Positions 7,242-16,368 of a stretch of 64,000 nucleotides of DNA are shown here, piece after piece (within the stretch, counting starts at the first letter, position 1; every line of letters begins with the position of its first letter). A program made the position numbers and the translations under genes. The notes below the pieces were generated by a model. It did no database searches. It saw nothing but the letters and a program-made list of their open reading frames with translations, and had not been told where the DNA came from. The stretch is from Thermoanaerobaculia bacterium (GTDB taxonomy: Bacteria; Acidobacteriota; Thermoanaerobaculia; Thermoanaerobaculales; Sulfomarinibacteraceae): positions 176,200 to 240,199 of the forward strand of contig JAMOWA010000064.1 in the NCBI GenBank assembly GCA_027061805.1. Reading direction: 5' to 3'.

Positions 7242-9527
7242 ATGACAGGTACCCGGTACTGTGCCCATACTCGAGACGAGACTCCACCTGAAGAGTGGCA
7301 GCTGCTTGAAGAACATCTCGAGAACGTGGCTCGGCTCGCGGCGGACTTCGCGGCACGGTTCGGTGCCCGGGAGTGGGGCCGGCTCGCCGGGCTCTGGCAC
7401 GATCTCGGGAAGTATTCGGATGCGTTCCAGGCCTACCTCCGCGCCGGGGGCGACGGCGACTACCATCGGCTCGAGCTCGAAGAGCCGACGGGGGGTATGG
7501 CCAGCAGGATAGACCACACCAGCGCTGGAGCCCAGCACGCCGCGGAATCGGTCGCCGTCATCGGGCACCTCCTGGCCTATCCGATCGCCGGACATCACGC
7601 AGGCCTGCTCGATGCGATCGCGCCGGGCGCCTGTCTCGACGCACGGCTGAAGAAACGGGTGGAGCCGTGGGAACGCGGCCTGGAGGAACTGCCTCATGTG
7701 GCGCCGCCCGATCTGCCGGTCTTCTTGCAGGAGGCGCTGACACGCCGGGCCGCGGATCCGAAGGCGACTGCGTTTGCGTTTGCCTTCTTCGTCCGGATGC
7801 TGTTCTCCTGCCTGGTAGATGCGGACTACCTCGACACCGAGGCGTTCATGGATCCCGAGAGGTCGCGGAGACGTCCCGTCTGGCCAGCGGACATCCTGGC
7901 GCGGATGGAGGTTGCCCTGGATGGCTTCGTGGCACAGCTGCCGGACGACGGCTCTCCCGTGGCTTCCCGGAGACGGCAGGTCCGCGAGGCGTGTCTCTTT
8001 GCCGCTCCCTCACCACCAGGACTCTTCTCACTGACGGTCCCGACGGGTGGCGGCAAGACGCTCTCATCGCTCGCCTTCGCTCTCCGGCATGCGCGGACCC
8101 ACGGCCTCGACGGGATCGTCTACGTCATTCCGTTCACCAGCATCATCGAGCAGAATGCGGAGGTCTTCCGGAAGGTCTTCGAACCGCTCGTCGCAAGCGG
8201 CGTCCCTGATCCGGTGCTGGAACACCACAGTGCTCTCGGCGTGGGAAAAGAAACGCTGGCGAACCGTCTGGCTGCGGAGAACTGGGACGCGCCGCTGATC
8301 GTGACGACCTCGGTCCAGTTCTACGAGTCGCTCTTCGCCAACAGGACGAGCCGGTGCCGGAAACTTCACAACCTGGCCCGGTCGGTCATCATCCTCGACG
8401 AGGCGCAGAAGCTCCCTGTGGACTTTCTTGAGCCGTGTCTGCTCGCATTGCGTGAGCTGGCCGCGAATTATGGCTCGACGGTCGTGCTCTGCACGGCGAC
8501 CCAGCCGGCCGTCACACGGCGTGACGACTTCCTCATCGGGTTGGAGGGTGTCCGGGAGATCGTCCCGGATCCGCCGGCGCTGTACACCGCCCTCAAGCGG
8601 GTCGAGGTGGTCGATCTGGGGGTGCAGGCCGATGAGGAGCTGGCCGGTCGCCTCAAGGGCCACGAACAGGTTCTCTGCATCGTCAACACGCGCCGTCACG
8701 CGCGGGAGCTGTTCGAACGGCTCGGGAACCGGACCGGGACGTTCCACCTCAGCGCGGCAATGTGTCCCGAGCACCGGAGCGCGGTCCTCGACCGAATCCG
8801 TGGCGCCCTTGAGGGCGGCAAGCCGTGCCGCGTGATCTCCACCCAGCTCGTGGAGGCCGGGGTGGATGTGGATTTCCCTGTTGTCTACCGCTCCCTGGCC
8901 GGTCTCGACTCCATCGCGCAGGCGGCCGGACGTTGCAACCGGAACGGCCGGCTGGAACGTGGGACGACCTTCGTCTTCCGGTCCGAGCACGAGCGTTCCG
9001 AGGCGTTCCTCCGGGACACGACCAACGCCACCGTCGAGATCCTTGGCGGGGAGGGCAGTGAGCCGTTGTACGAGGACCTGCTCTCGCTTGAGGCCGTCGA
9101 GCACTACTTCCGCCTCTACTATTGGGATCAGCAGAACCGGTGGGACAGCAAGAAGATCCTGTCCGATCTCAAGCTCGTCGACAGCCGGGAGTTGCCGTTC
9201 CAGTTCGCGTACCGCTCCATCGCGAGTCGCTTCCGCCTGATCGAGACCCACGGCGAGACGGTGATCGTCCCGTGGGGGGAGCGCGGCGAAACCCTCGTCG
9301 CAGAGCTTCGTGACGCATGGGGGGTGCCGGACCGGAGCGTGCTCCGGGCGTTGCAACGCTATTCGGTCCAGGTGCCTGCCAGGATATACCGGAATCACCT
9401 GGGGTCGTCCATCGAGCTGGTCCACGACCGGTACCCGGTCCTGAGCGGGCTCAAGTTCTTCTATGACGAACGCCTCGGGCTCGTCCTCGATCGCGAGGAT
9501 TTCGGGAGCGAGGCGTTCATGACCTGA
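7242..9527 (+). CDS. cas3: CRISPR-associated helicase/nuclease Cas3 (HD domain N-terminal, type I-C)
   Basis: 761 residues. The N-terminal HD nuclease domain has H53-D54 in [13 protein letters not shown]91-H92 in the [10 protein letters not shown] block, and H118-H119 in GHHAG. The SF2 helicase core has Walker A PTGGGKT near residue 270, ILDEAQ near 386 (DEAQ in place of DEAH), TATQP, and motif [12 protein letters not shown] near 560. A C-terminal accessory domain follows. Cas3 unwinds and degrades target DNA recruited by Cascade. ATG 7242 follows GAGAGGAG (7223-7230) by 11 nt; GTG 7230 in the same frame is an alternative. Eleven nucleotides separate it from cas5c, so it is the first gene of the effector operon. 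Confidence 0.95.
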   Translation: MTGTRYCAHTRDETPPEEWQLLEEHLENVARLAADFAARFGAREWGRLAGLWHDLGKYSDAFQAYLRAGGDGDYHRLELEEPTGGMASRIDHTSAGAQHAAESVAVIGHLLAYPIAGHHAGLLDAIAPGACLDARLKKRVEPWERGLEELPHVAPPDLPVFLQEALTRRAADPKATAFAFAFFVRMLFSCLVDADYLDTEAFMDPERSRRRPVWPADILARMEVALDGFVAQLPDDGSPVASRRRQVREACLFAAPSPPGLFSLTVPTGGGKTLSSLAFALRHARTHGLDGIVYVIPFTSIIEQNAEVFRKVFEPLVASGVPDPVLEHHSALGVGKETLANRLAAENWDAPLIVTTSVQFYESLFANRTSRCRKLHNLARSVIILDEAQKLPVDFLEPCLLALRELAANYGSTVVLCTATQPAVTRRDDFLIGLEGVREIVPDPPALYTALKRVEVVDLGVQADEELAGRLKGHEQVLCIVNTRRHARELFERLGNRTGTFHLSAAMCPEHRSAVLDRIRGALEGGKPCRVISTQLVEAGVDVDFPVVYRSLAGLDSIAQAAGRCNRNGRLERGTTFVFRSEHERSEAFLRDTTNATVEILGGEGSEPLYEDLLSLEAVEHYFRLYYWDQQNRWDSKKILSDLKLVDSRELPFQFAYRSIASRFRLIETHGETVIVPWGERGETLVAELRDAWGVPDRSVLRALQRYSVQVPARIYRNHLGSSIELVHDRYPVLSGLKFFYDERLGLVLDREDFGSEAFMT

Positions 9528-9538
9528 GAGGAGGTGAC

Positions 9539-10264
9539 ATGGGCTACGGCATTCGACTGGAGGTCTGGGGCGACTACGCCTCGTTCAACAGACCGGAGAT
9601 GAAGGTCGAGCGGGTGTCATACGACGTGATGACGCCGAGCGCCGCCCGCGGGCTCCTGGAGGCGATCTACTGGAAGCCGCAGTTTCGGTGGGTGATCGAC
9701 CGGATCCGGGTGCTCGCGCCGGTCCGTTTCACCCACGTGCGGCGGAACGAGATCGACGCGAAGGTACCGGAGGGCAAGGTCAAGAGCGCCATGAAGAAGG
9801 GGCGGGGTGATCTCGGGATCGCCGTCGAGGCGCACCGGCAGCAGCGGGCAGCCATGATCCTGCGCGACGTCCGCTACGGCATCGAGGCCCATCTCGAGGT
9901 GCTCGACCCCACCGACCGCGACGGCACGGTGCTCGCCCACCCGGAGGCCAAGCACCTGGAGACGTTCAAGCGGCGCGCCTCGCGGGGCCAGTACTTCCAC
10001 CACCCGTACCTGGGATGCCGGGAGTTTCCGGCGAGCTTCAGGCTGCTGGGCGATGACGAGGCGTTCCCGGGATGCCCGGACGAGCTCCGCGGCGACCGCG
10101 ACCTCGGCTTCATGCTGTGGGACGTGGTCTTTCACGAAGATCCCAAGGGCAAGGTCGTCGAGAGCCACCGCGGCCGTCGGCTGCGGGCCGAGCCGCGATT
10201 CTTCCGTGCCCGCATGGTGGACGGCGTCATCGACGTGCCGCCACCGGCCGAGACGAGGGGGTGA
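9539..10264 (+). CDS. cas5c: Cas5c (Cas5d), crRNA-processing endoribonuclease and Cascade subunit
   Basis: 241 residues of the RAMP superfamily. In type I-C systems Cas5c replaces Cas6 and cleaves the repeat to make crRNA. Consistent with that, no cas6 is present here. The N-terminus [38 protein letters not shown] is typical, and Y44 lies where the family's catalytic tyrosine sits; H99 in VEAHRQQR is a candidate for the basic partner, tentatively. The start ATG follows a strong GAGAGGAGGTGA site. The stop overlaps the region of the cas8c start, so the genes are coupled. Confidence 0.95.
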   Translation: MGYGIRLEVWGDYASFNRPEMKVERVSYDVMTPSAARGLLEAIYWKPQFRWVIDRIRVLAPVRFTHVRRNEIDAKVPEGKVKSAMKKGRGDLGIAVEAHRQQRAAMILRDVRYGIEAHLEVLDPTDRDGTVLAHPEAKHLETFKRRASRGQYFHHPYLGCREFPASFRLLGDDEAFPGCPDELRGDRDLGFMLWDVVFHEDPKGKVVESHRGRRLRAEPRFFRARMVDGVIDVPPPAETRG

Positions 10265-10267
10265 GTG

Positions 10268-12076
10268 ATGATCCTTCAGGCACTTCACGAGCTCTATGAT
10301 CGTCTCGAGCGCGAGAAGGAGTACGGTATCGCGCCGCCGGGGCGTACCTACCAGAAGATCAGCTTCGTGGTCGTCATCGAACGGGACGGAACGCTGGTGG
10401 ACATCCAGGATGCGCGCCTGGAACAGGGTGGCCGAAAGGTACCGAGAAAGGTCCTCGTCCTCGGGAAGACCAAGCCATCCGGATCCGGCCTCAATCCATG
10501 CTTCCTCTGGGATTCGACGGGGTACATCCTCGGGTGGGATGCGCGGCCTGAGAGAGCCGAGCGGGCGAAAGAGACGTTTGGCGCCTTTCGGGACCGGCAT
10601 CTTGGAGTCGAGGCCGAGATCGCCTCGGACGCCTACTCGGCCGTTTGCCGCTTTCTCGAACAGTGGGATCCCTCCCGTGCGGAAGAGTTCCCCGTGCTCG
10701 AGGAGCTTGCCACGGGCTTCGGGATCTTCTCGATCCGTGGCGAGACGCGGTACGTCCACGAGGAGCCGGCGATCCAGGACTGGTGGGATCGCCGGACCCA
10801 GGCGGATCCCGAGAGGATGAAGCTCTGGTGGGAAGCGCCGACGATAAGCGGCACGAGCAACGATCCCCGTGCCCAGTGTCTCGTCACAGGCGAGACCGCG
10901 CCGATCGCCAGGATCCACGACAAGATCCTGAGGGTAGTCGGCTCCCAGTCGAGCGGTGCGACGATTGCTGGCTTCAATGAACCGGCGTACTGGTCCTACG
11001 GCCTCGAACAGAGCTTCAACGCCCCGGTTTCCGTGGAGGCCGCCCGCCGGTACGTCACCGCCCTCAACGCACTCCTCGACGGTCCCATGCGGGACAGACA
11101 CCGTGTGGTGGTCGGAGGAACCACGATCGTCTTCTGGACGGATCGTCCGACGGTGGTGGAAGACATCTTTGCAACATTCGCCTTCGACGGTTCGGCGGCG
11201 ATAGAGCAAACTCAGGACGAGATACTTCGCAAGAAGCTCGAGACGTTCTTCCGTGCCCTGCGTTCGGGTCGGGAAGCCTACGGTGATCTCGCCGACGATC
11301 CGGAGGGCACACGCTTCTTCGTCCTGGGCCTCGCCGCACCGACACCGGCCAGGATTGCTGTCCGGTTCTTCCACCGTTCCACGGTGGCGGATGTTCTCGA
11401 AAACCTTCGCCGCCATTTCGAGGACATCGCCATCGAACGCCGGTACGGGGAGGGCTCCAGGAGACCGGAGCCCGAGATGCCGTCGGCGTGGTTTCTTCTC
11501 TCCGAGACCCGTCATCCGGGTGGGGACGTCCCACCCATCCTGCCAGGAACGTTCCTGGAGGCGATCCTCTCGGGAACTCGTTATCCAACGGCCTTGTACA
11601 CGACCATCATGCGTCGGGTGGCGGCCGACCGGACCGTCAACTACCCCAGGGCCTGCATCATCAAGGGCTACCTGGTTCGAAACCTTGGAAGGGAGGTCCC
11701 CGTGAGTCTCGACACGTCACGTCCGGAACCCGCGTACCGTCTGGGCCGGCTCTTCGCCGCCCTGGAGAAGACCCAGCAGGATGCCCTCGGCGGCAACCTC
11801 AACGCCACCATCCGCGACCGGTTCTACAGCTCGGCCTCGGCGACGCCGGCCGCCGTCTTCCCACGGTTGCTGAGAACCTACCAGCACCACCTGTCCAAGC
11901 TGGAAGGCGGACACCGGGTCAACAGGGAGAAACTGGTCCAGGAGATCCTCGATCCGCTCGAAGGCTTTCCCGCACACCTCGGGCTCGAGGAGCAGGGGCT
12001 GTTCGCCCTGGGCTACTACCATCAGATGAACGCGTTCTATCGGAAGAAGAACACCGACGACCCCGCCGGGGCGTGA
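10268..12076 (+). CDS. cas8c: Cas8c (Csd1), large subunit of the type I-C Cascade
   Basis: 602 residues from ATG 10268; GTG 10265 directly before it is an equivalent start. A GAGGGGG site sits 6 nt upstream. The opening MILQALHELYDRLEREKEYGIAPPGRTYQKISFVVVIERDG matches the Csd1 family. Cas8c recognises the PAM and helps open the target duplex. The last 124 codons hold an internal ribosome site and start for the small subunit Cas11c (see separate entry). The length is normal for Csd1. It is followed after 19 nt by cas7c. Confidence 0.94.
   Translation: MILQALHELYDRLEREKEYGIAPPGRTYQKISFVVVIERDGTLVDIQDARLEQGGRKVPRKVLVLGKTKPSGSGLNPCFLWDSTGYILGWDARPERAERAKETFGAFRDRHLGVEAEIASDAYSAVCRFLEQWDPSRAEEFPVLEELATGFGIFSIRGETRYVHEEPAIQDWWDRRTQADPERMKLWWEAPTISGTSNDPRAQCLVTGETAPIARIHDKILRVVGSQSSGATIAGFNEPAYWSYGLEQSFNAPVSVEAARRYVTALNALLDGPMRDRHRVVVGGTTIVFWTDRPTVVEDIFATFAFDGSAAIEQTQDEILRKKLETFFRALRSGREAYGDLADDPEGTRFFVLGLAAPTPARIAVRFFHRSTVADVLENLRRHFEDIAIERRYGEGSRRPEPEMPSAWFLLSETRHPGGDVPPILPGTFLEAILSGTRYPTALYTTIMRRVAADRTVNYPRACIIKGYLVRNLGREVPVSLDTSRPEPAYRLGRLFAALEKTQQDALGGNLNATIRDRFYSSASATPAAVFPRLLRTYQHHLSKLEGGHRVNREKLVQEILDPLEGFPAHLGLEEQGLFALGYYHQMNAFYRKKNTDDPAGA
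11702..12076 (+). CDS. cas11c: Cas11c small subunit translated from an internal start within cas8c
   Basis: In frame with cas8c, the segment GGGAGGT at 11691-11697 is an excellent ribosome site 4 nt before GTG 11702. The product would be 124 residues starting with the SLDTSRPEPAYRLGRLFAAL stretch and rich in helices. Type I-C systems are known to make a separate Cas11 from an internal start in the 3' part of cas8c, and size and position agree with that. It would form the belly filament of Cascade. What is seen is the ribosome site and codon; production of the protein is inferred from the family. Confidence 0.78.
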   Translation: MSLDTSRPEPAYRLGRLFAALEKTQQDALGGNLNATIRDRFYSSASATPAAVFPRLLRTYQHHLSKLEGGHRVNREKLVQEILDPLEGFPAHLGLEEQGLFALGYYHQMNAFYRKKNTDDPAGA

Positions 12077-12095
12077 GTACCGAAAGGAGAACGAC

Positions 12096-12953
12096 ATGAA
12101 CCGCCACGACTTCGTCTACGTCTTCGATGTCAAGGATGCCAACCCCAACGGGGATCCCGATGCCGGGAACCTGCCTCGCATCGATCCCGAGACCGGGCAC
12201 GGCCTGGTCACCGACGTCTGCCTCAAGCGCAAGGTCCGGAACTACGTCGCCCTGACCCGGGACGCGAAGCCGGGTCACCGCATCTACTTCGGAGAAAAGG
12301 CGGTCCTCAACAGGCTCCACGAGGAGGCGTACGAGGCTCTCGGTGAGAAGCCGGAGAAGAAGAAACTCCCGAAGGACGTGGAGAAGGCCAGGGAGCTGAC
12401 CCGTTTCATGTGCCGGAACTTCTGGGACATCCGGACGTTCGGCGCGGTGATGACCACCGAGGTCAACTGCGGGCAGGTTCGGGGCCCCGTTCAGCTGTCC
12501 TTCGCGCGGTCGGTGGAGCCCATCGTCACGCTGGAGCACGCCATCACCCGGAGCTCCGTGACGAACGAGCGGGATCTGGAGAAGGAACGGACCATGGGCC
12601 GGAAGTTCACGGTGCCGTACGCGGTCTACGTCACCCACGGTTTCGTCAACCCGTTCCTCGCCGAACAGACCGGGTTCTCCGACGGGGACCTCGAGCTCCT
12701 GTGGGAGGCGCTGGCCAACGCCTTCCAGTTCGACCAGTCGGCCGCGCGGCCAGCCGGGAGCATGACGGCCCGCAAGCTCGTGATCTTCCAGCACCCGAAC
12801 GGCCTCGGCGCCGCACCGTCCCACGTGCTTCTCGATGCCGTCATCGTCCGGCGCCGGAATGGCGTGGAGGTGCCGCGCTCATTCGGTGATTACGAGGTTG
12901 TCATCGACAGACAGGCGGTACCCAGTGATGTCAAGGTCATCGAGAAGGTTTGA
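12096..12953 (+). CDS. cas7c: Cas7c (Csd2), Cascade backbone subunit
   Basis: 285 residues. The N-terminus FVYVFDVKDANPNGDPDAGNLPRIDPETGHGLVTDVCLKRKVRNYV is the typical Csd2/Cas7 RAMP start, with GDPDAGNLPR as the hallmark. Several copies coat the crRNA spacer in Cascade. The ribosome site AAAGGAG lies 8 nt before the ATG. This is the last gene of the effector half; the next gene is 429 nt away and has its own promoter, so the usual direct cas7-cas4 junction of type I-C operons is interrupted here. Confidence 0.95.
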   Translation: MNRHDFVYVFDVKDANPNGDPDAGNLPRIDPETGHGLVTDVCLKRKVRNYVALTRDAKPGHRIYFGEKAVLNRLHEEAYEALGEKPEKKKLPKDVEKARELTRFMCRNFWDIRTFGAVMTTEVNCGQVRGPVQLSFARSVEPIVTLEHAITRSSVTNERDLEKERTMGRKFTVPYAVYVTHGFVNPFLAEQTGFSDGDLELLWEALANAFQFDQSAARPAGSMTARKLVIFQHPNGLGAAPSHVLLDAVIVRRRNGVEVPRSFGDYEVVIDRQAVPSDVKVIEKV

Positions 12954-13184
12954 GCCATCTCCGCGGGGGCGAACGATGGGAAGTATCGACTCCCCGAGGC
13001 GCGCTTTTCGGGAACCTGGCGGGCGTGGCGGTTGGCTCTTCTGGCCGGGAGTCTCAGGTGTTTCGGTGGCGGCAGTGCGCCTTTCGAGCGTGTTCGGTTG
13101 TTCACAACATTTGTGGTTACAGGAAGTAGGTCAATCTCGACTCCTGCTTCACCCCACGATGGAAGGCTCGTGCACGCCATTGCG

Positions 13185-13327
13185 GATTCACTTCGAAGCG
13201 CGGACTTCAGTCCGCAAGGCTTGCAATGTTTTCCCATCCCCTTGCAACTCAAGACAATGCGGGCTGAAGCCCGCGCTCCTGTGGTCTCGGCCCGGGGACG
13301 CGAGGTATGGCGCAACAACCTGCTTTT
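13185..13327 (+). repeat. Dispersed two-hairpin element, copy A
   Basis: Two perfect 7-bp hairpins: GCGGACT/AGTCCGC at 13200-13215 and GCGGGCT/AGCCCGC near 13260, then GCTCCTGTGG, a CGGCCCGG block and GGCGCAACAACCT. The order and spacing match copies at 30.2 and 44.3 kb. In hairpin 1 the inner T:A pair of this copy is C:G in copy B, a compensatory change. Confidence 0.7.
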
Positions 13328-13347
13328 CGGAGAGGGAAGGGGAATCG

Positions 13348-13376
13348 TTGACATTCGACTACACTCGAATGATTAT
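13348..13376 (+). promoter_or_regulatory. Promoter of the ATPase-cas4-cas1-cas2 unit, leaderless
   Basis: -35 TTGACA (13348-13353), 17-nt spacer, -10 GATTAT (13371-13376). The ATG at 13383 is 7 nt beyond the -10, so the transcript should begin at the start codon. The layout is the same as at 5715-5751. Confidence 0.65.
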
Positions 13377-13382
13377 TAGAGT

Positions 13383-14627
13383 ATGAATGACACGAGATTC
13401 CCCCACGCCTATTCCTTCGTGCTGGCGGAGCTTGGGAGGCGCCTTGGAGAGCCGGCACCGGGGAGGGTCCAGATTCTCGCCGGGCCGCGGCAGGTCGGGA
13501 AGACCCACCTGCTGCTGGAGCTGGTGGAGATGCTCGGGCCACGGGCAATCTACGTGGCGGCCGATGCACCGGAGGCCGCACTCTCGGGGTGGTGGGAGGC
13601 CTGGTGGGGCCGTGCCGAGGAGGCGGCCCGGCAGGACCCGCCGGCGGTGCTGATGATCGACGAGATCCCGCACCTTCCCGACTGGTCGGCCCGTCTCAAG
13701 GCCGCGTACGATCGAATCCTTCGGGAGCGTGTGCCCGTTCACGTCATCGTTTCCGGCTCCTCGAGCCTGCGGCTCGGCTCGGGGGCCCGGGAGAGCATGG
13801 CGGGACGCTTCGAGCGCCATCGCCTGCTCCACTGGCCGCCGTCGGAGCTCGTTCGCGTGTTCGGCATGGAGCCGGACGAGGCCGTCACGGTGGCGGTGCG
13901 GCACGGTTCCTATCCGGGTGCCGTTTCCCTGTTGAGCGACCCGGCGCGATGGCGGGCCTACGTGCGCGACGCCATCATCGAGCCGGCCCTCGGGCGGGAC
14001 ATCCTCGCCATGGAGACCATCCGCAAGCCGGCCTTGCTCCGCCAGGTCTTCGCCGTGGCCGCCGGGCACCCGGCCGAAATCGTCTCACTGCAGAAGCTGC
14101 GCCTGGCGTTGACGGACCCCGGGGCGCTGGAAACCATCGCCCACTACCTCCGTGTTCTGGAGGAGGCCTTCCTCGTTGCGGCACTCCCCAGACTCAGCGA
14201 GCACGAGATCCGGAGGCGGGCCGCTCCGCCGAAGCTCGTGCCGCTCAACCAGGCGCTGGTGGCAGCCATGGCCACGGGGGGGCCACCCCCGGAGAACGAG
14301 CAGTCCCGCTGGGGACGGTGGGTGGAGAACGCGTGCATCGCCCATGCCTGGAACGCCGGTCAGACGGTTCGTTACTGGCGATCGTCGCCGTTGGAGGTCG
14401 ACATGACCTTCGAAGGCACCTGGGGGCGGTGGGCCGTGGAGGTCAAGACAGGACGCTTCGCCGCGAACGATCTCGCGGGCCTGCTCGAGCTGTGCCGGCG
14501 CCATCGCGGTTTCCGGCCGCTTCTACTTTGTGACCGTAGCCAGGAACGCCTTGCGAAGCCGGCGGGAGTCGAGGTCATGAGCTGGCAGGACTTTCTCCTG
14601 CACGGACCACCCGGAGTGGAGGAATAG
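13383..14627 (+). CDS. AAA_14/DUF4143-type ATPase with C-terminal PD-(D/E)XK-like domain, inserted in the cas operon
   Basis: 414 residues. The P-loop ATPase part has Walker A GPRQVGKT (34-41), Walker B VLMIDEIPHL (D93, E94) and a sensor-like IVSGSSSLRL. The C-terminal DUF4143-type part ends in a PD-(D/E)XK-like pattern: E315 in RWVENACIAHAW, D340 in SPLEVDM and E353-x-K355 in WAVEVKTG. These proteins are common accessory ATPases of unknown role; nuclease activity is inferred from the three acidic/Lys positions. It has its own promoter. Its stop is only 3 nt before the cas4 ATG, and the cas4 ribosome site lies inside its last codons, so it is translationally coupled to the adaptation genes. 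It is not a standard type I-C component. Confidence 0.82.
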   Translation: MNDTRFPHAYSFVLAELGRRLGEPAPGRVQILAGPRQVGKTHLLLELVEMLGPRAIYVAADAPEAALSGWWEAWWGRAEEAARQDPPAVLMIDEIPHLPDWSARLKAAYDRILRERVPVHVIVSGSSSLRLGSGARESMAGRFERHRLLHWPPSELVRVFGMEPDEAVTVAVRHGSYPGAVSLLSDPARWRAYVRDAIIEPALGRDILAMETIRKPALLRQVFAVAAGHPAEIVSLQKLRLALTDPGALETIAHYLRVLEEAFLVAALPRLSEHEIRRRAAPPKLVPLNQALVAAMATGGPPPENEQSRWGRWVENACIAHAWNAGQTVRYWRSSPLEVDMTFEGTWGRWAVEVKTGRFAANDLAGLLELCRRHRGFRPLLLCDRSQERLAKPAGVEVMSWQDFLLHGPPGVEE

Positions 14628-14630
14628 CGC

Positions 14631-15320
14631 ATGTACACCGAAAACGAGCTGCTGCCGCTCTCCGGCGTGCAACACGTGGTTTTCTGCGAGCGCCAGGCGG
14701 CGTTGATCCATGTGGAACAGGTCTGGGAGGACAACGCCTTCACGATCTCGGGGAGGCACCGGCACGTCAACGTTCACGAGGAAGCTCCGCGCCGCGAACG
14801 CCGCGGGGACCTGGTGATCGTCCGGGGCCTGGGGCTGCGGTCACTCGAGCTCGGGCTTTCTGGTATCGCAGACGTCGTGGAATTCCATCGGGTGAGCTCA
14901 GGTGGTGTGACGATTCCCGGTACGAAGGGCCTGTGGCGACCGTATCCCGTGGAGTACAAGCGGGGACGGCGCAAGAATCACCGGGCCGACGAGGTGCAGC
15001 TGTGCGCTCAGGCGATCTGCCTGGAGGAGATGCTGGGGGTGCCCGTGGAGGAGGGCGCCCTGTTCTACGGCAAGGAACAGCGCCGTACGACCGTGGCCCT
15101 CGACGCCACGCTCCGGGATCTGACCGTACGGGCTGCACGGCGCTTCCGTGAGCTTGTGGAACACGGCGAGACGCCGCCAGCCCGGAAAGAGAAGAAGTGT
15201 GACAGCTGCTCCCTCGTGGAGTCGTGTCTTCCGGAGGTCATGATACGGAGACGCTCGGTCCGGCGCTACGTGGCGGCGGTGCTGGACCGGTGTCTTGAGG
15301 AGGGTGAGGATCCACCATGA
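14631..15320 (+). CDS. cas4: Cas4 exonuclease, spacer-acquisition factor
   Basis: 229 residues. Iron-sulphur ligands are C19 (VVFCERQ) and C190, C193, C199 in KKCDSCSLVESC. RecB-like nuclease residues are D81 (GIADVVEF) and E108-x-K110 (PVEYKRG). Cas4 trims pre-spacers and selects for the PAM together with Cas1-Cas2. The ribosome site GGAGTGGAGGAAT lies in the end of the ATPase gene. The stop overlaps the cas1 start as ATGA. Confidence 0.95.
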   Translation: MYTENELLPLSGVQHVVFCERQAALIHVEQVWEDNAFTISGRHRHVNVHEEAPRRERRGDLVIVRGLGLRSLELGLSGIADVVEFHRVSSGGVTIPGTKGLWRPYPVEYKRGRRKNHRADEVQLCAQAICLEEMLGVPVEEGALFYGKEQRRTTVALDATLRDLTVRAARRFRELVEHGETPPARKEKKCDSCSLVESCLPEVMIRRRSVRRYVAAVLDRCLEEGEDPP

Positions 15321-16342
15321 AGAAACATCTCAACACGCTCTTCGTGACCTCCCAGGGGACGTGGCTTTCCAAGGACGGTGAGACCGTCTCCGTCCGGATC
15401 GATGGCGAGACGAGGCTCAGGGTGCCCATTCATCTTCTCGAGGGGATCGTCTGCTTCGGCAACGTCACCATGAGCCCCTTCCTCATGGCCCACTGTGCCG
15501 GCAACGGTGTCGGGATCTCCTTTCTCAGCGAGAACGGGCGGTTCCTCGCCCGTGTGGAGGGACCCGTCTCGGGCAACGTCCTGCTGCGGAGAACGCAGTT
15601 CCGGTGGGCGGACGGTTCCGTGAAGACCGCGGAGCTGGCGCGAGCCTTCGTCCTGGCCAAGGTTGCCAACGGGCGACTGGTCCTCCAGAGGGCTGCCCGG
15701 GACCATCCGGAAAAGGCACCGGACCTTGAGCCTGCGATCGAGGCCATGGCCCGAAGTCTCTCGGACGTGGATGGGGCCGACTGTGTCGATTCCATCCGGG
15801 GCCTCGAAGGCGATGCTGCCAGGAGCTACTTCGGTGCCTTCGATCATCTGATCGTTGCCGAGGAGCCGGATTTCCGTTTCAGAGGGCGGTCTCGAAGGCC
15901 CCCGCGAGATCCGACGAACGCACTGCTTTCCTTCGTCTACACTCTCTTGCTTCACGATGTCCGTTCGGCACTGGAGGCGGTCGGTCTCGATCCGCAGGTG
16001 GGGTTCCTGCACCGGGACCGCCCGGGACGTCCCGGTCTTGCTCTCGATCTCATGGAGGAGCTGAGGGCATTCCTGGCGGATCGGTTGGTGCTGTCGCTGA
16101 TCAACCGGCGGCAGGTCAAGGCCACCGGCTTTGAGCTCCGGGAGACGGGAGGCACATGGATGGCCGACGAGACGCGAAAGACCGTTCTCGTCGCCTACCA
16201 GGAACGCAAGAAGGAGGAGATCCGTCATCCGTTTCTCGACGAACGGTGCACCGTCGGTGCGATTCCACACATCCAGGCGCTGCTCCTGGCAAGAACCATC
16301 CGTGGGGATCTCGACACCTACCCGCCGTTCTTCTGGCGGTGA
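15317..16342 (+). CDS. cas1: Cas1 integrase
   Basis: 341 residues. The metal-binding catalytic residues are E164 (RGLEGDAARSYF), H232 (VGFLHRDRPGRPG) and D244 (LALDLMEELR). Cas1 inserts new spacers at the leader end of the array with Cas2. The N-terminal beta domain and length are as in type I-C Cas1c. ATG overlaps the cas4 stop by 4 nt. All catalytic residues are present, so adaptation should be functional. Confidence 0.97.
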   Translation: MKKHLNTLFVTSQGTWLSKDGETVSVRIDGETRLRVPIHLLEGIVCFGNVTMSPFLMAHCAGNGVGISFLSENGRFLARVEGPVSGNVLLRRTQFRWADGSVKTAELARAFVLAKVANGRLVLQRAARDHPEKAPDLEPAIEAMARSLSDVDGADCVDSIRGLEGDAARSYFGAFDHLIVAEEPDFRFRGRSRRPPRDPTNALLSFVYTLLLHDVRSALEAVGLDPQVGFLHRDRPGRPGLALDLMEELRAFLADRLVLSLINRRQVKATGFELRETGGTWMADETRKTVLVAYQERKKEEIRHPFLDERCTVGAIPHIQALLLARTIRGDLDTYPPFFWR

Positions 16343-16368
16343 GACCGGGGAACTGGAGGTGATCCATC

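Larger units (their letters stand above)
12954..13382. other. 429-nt gap between cas7c and the ATPase gene
   Basis: No gene is supported. The right half contains one copy of a dispersed two-hairpin element (13185-13327), followed by the promoter of the ATPase gene (13348-13376). The left half shows no recognisable feature. Confidence 0.7.

Noticed and set aside
12959..12975. CGCGGGGGCG just after cas7c, resembling the core of the CRISPR repeat, considered as a CreA-like pseudo-repeat
   Set aside because: Only 10 nt match, all G/C, and the GATTGAAAC handle is absent; such strings are expected by chance in this genome.
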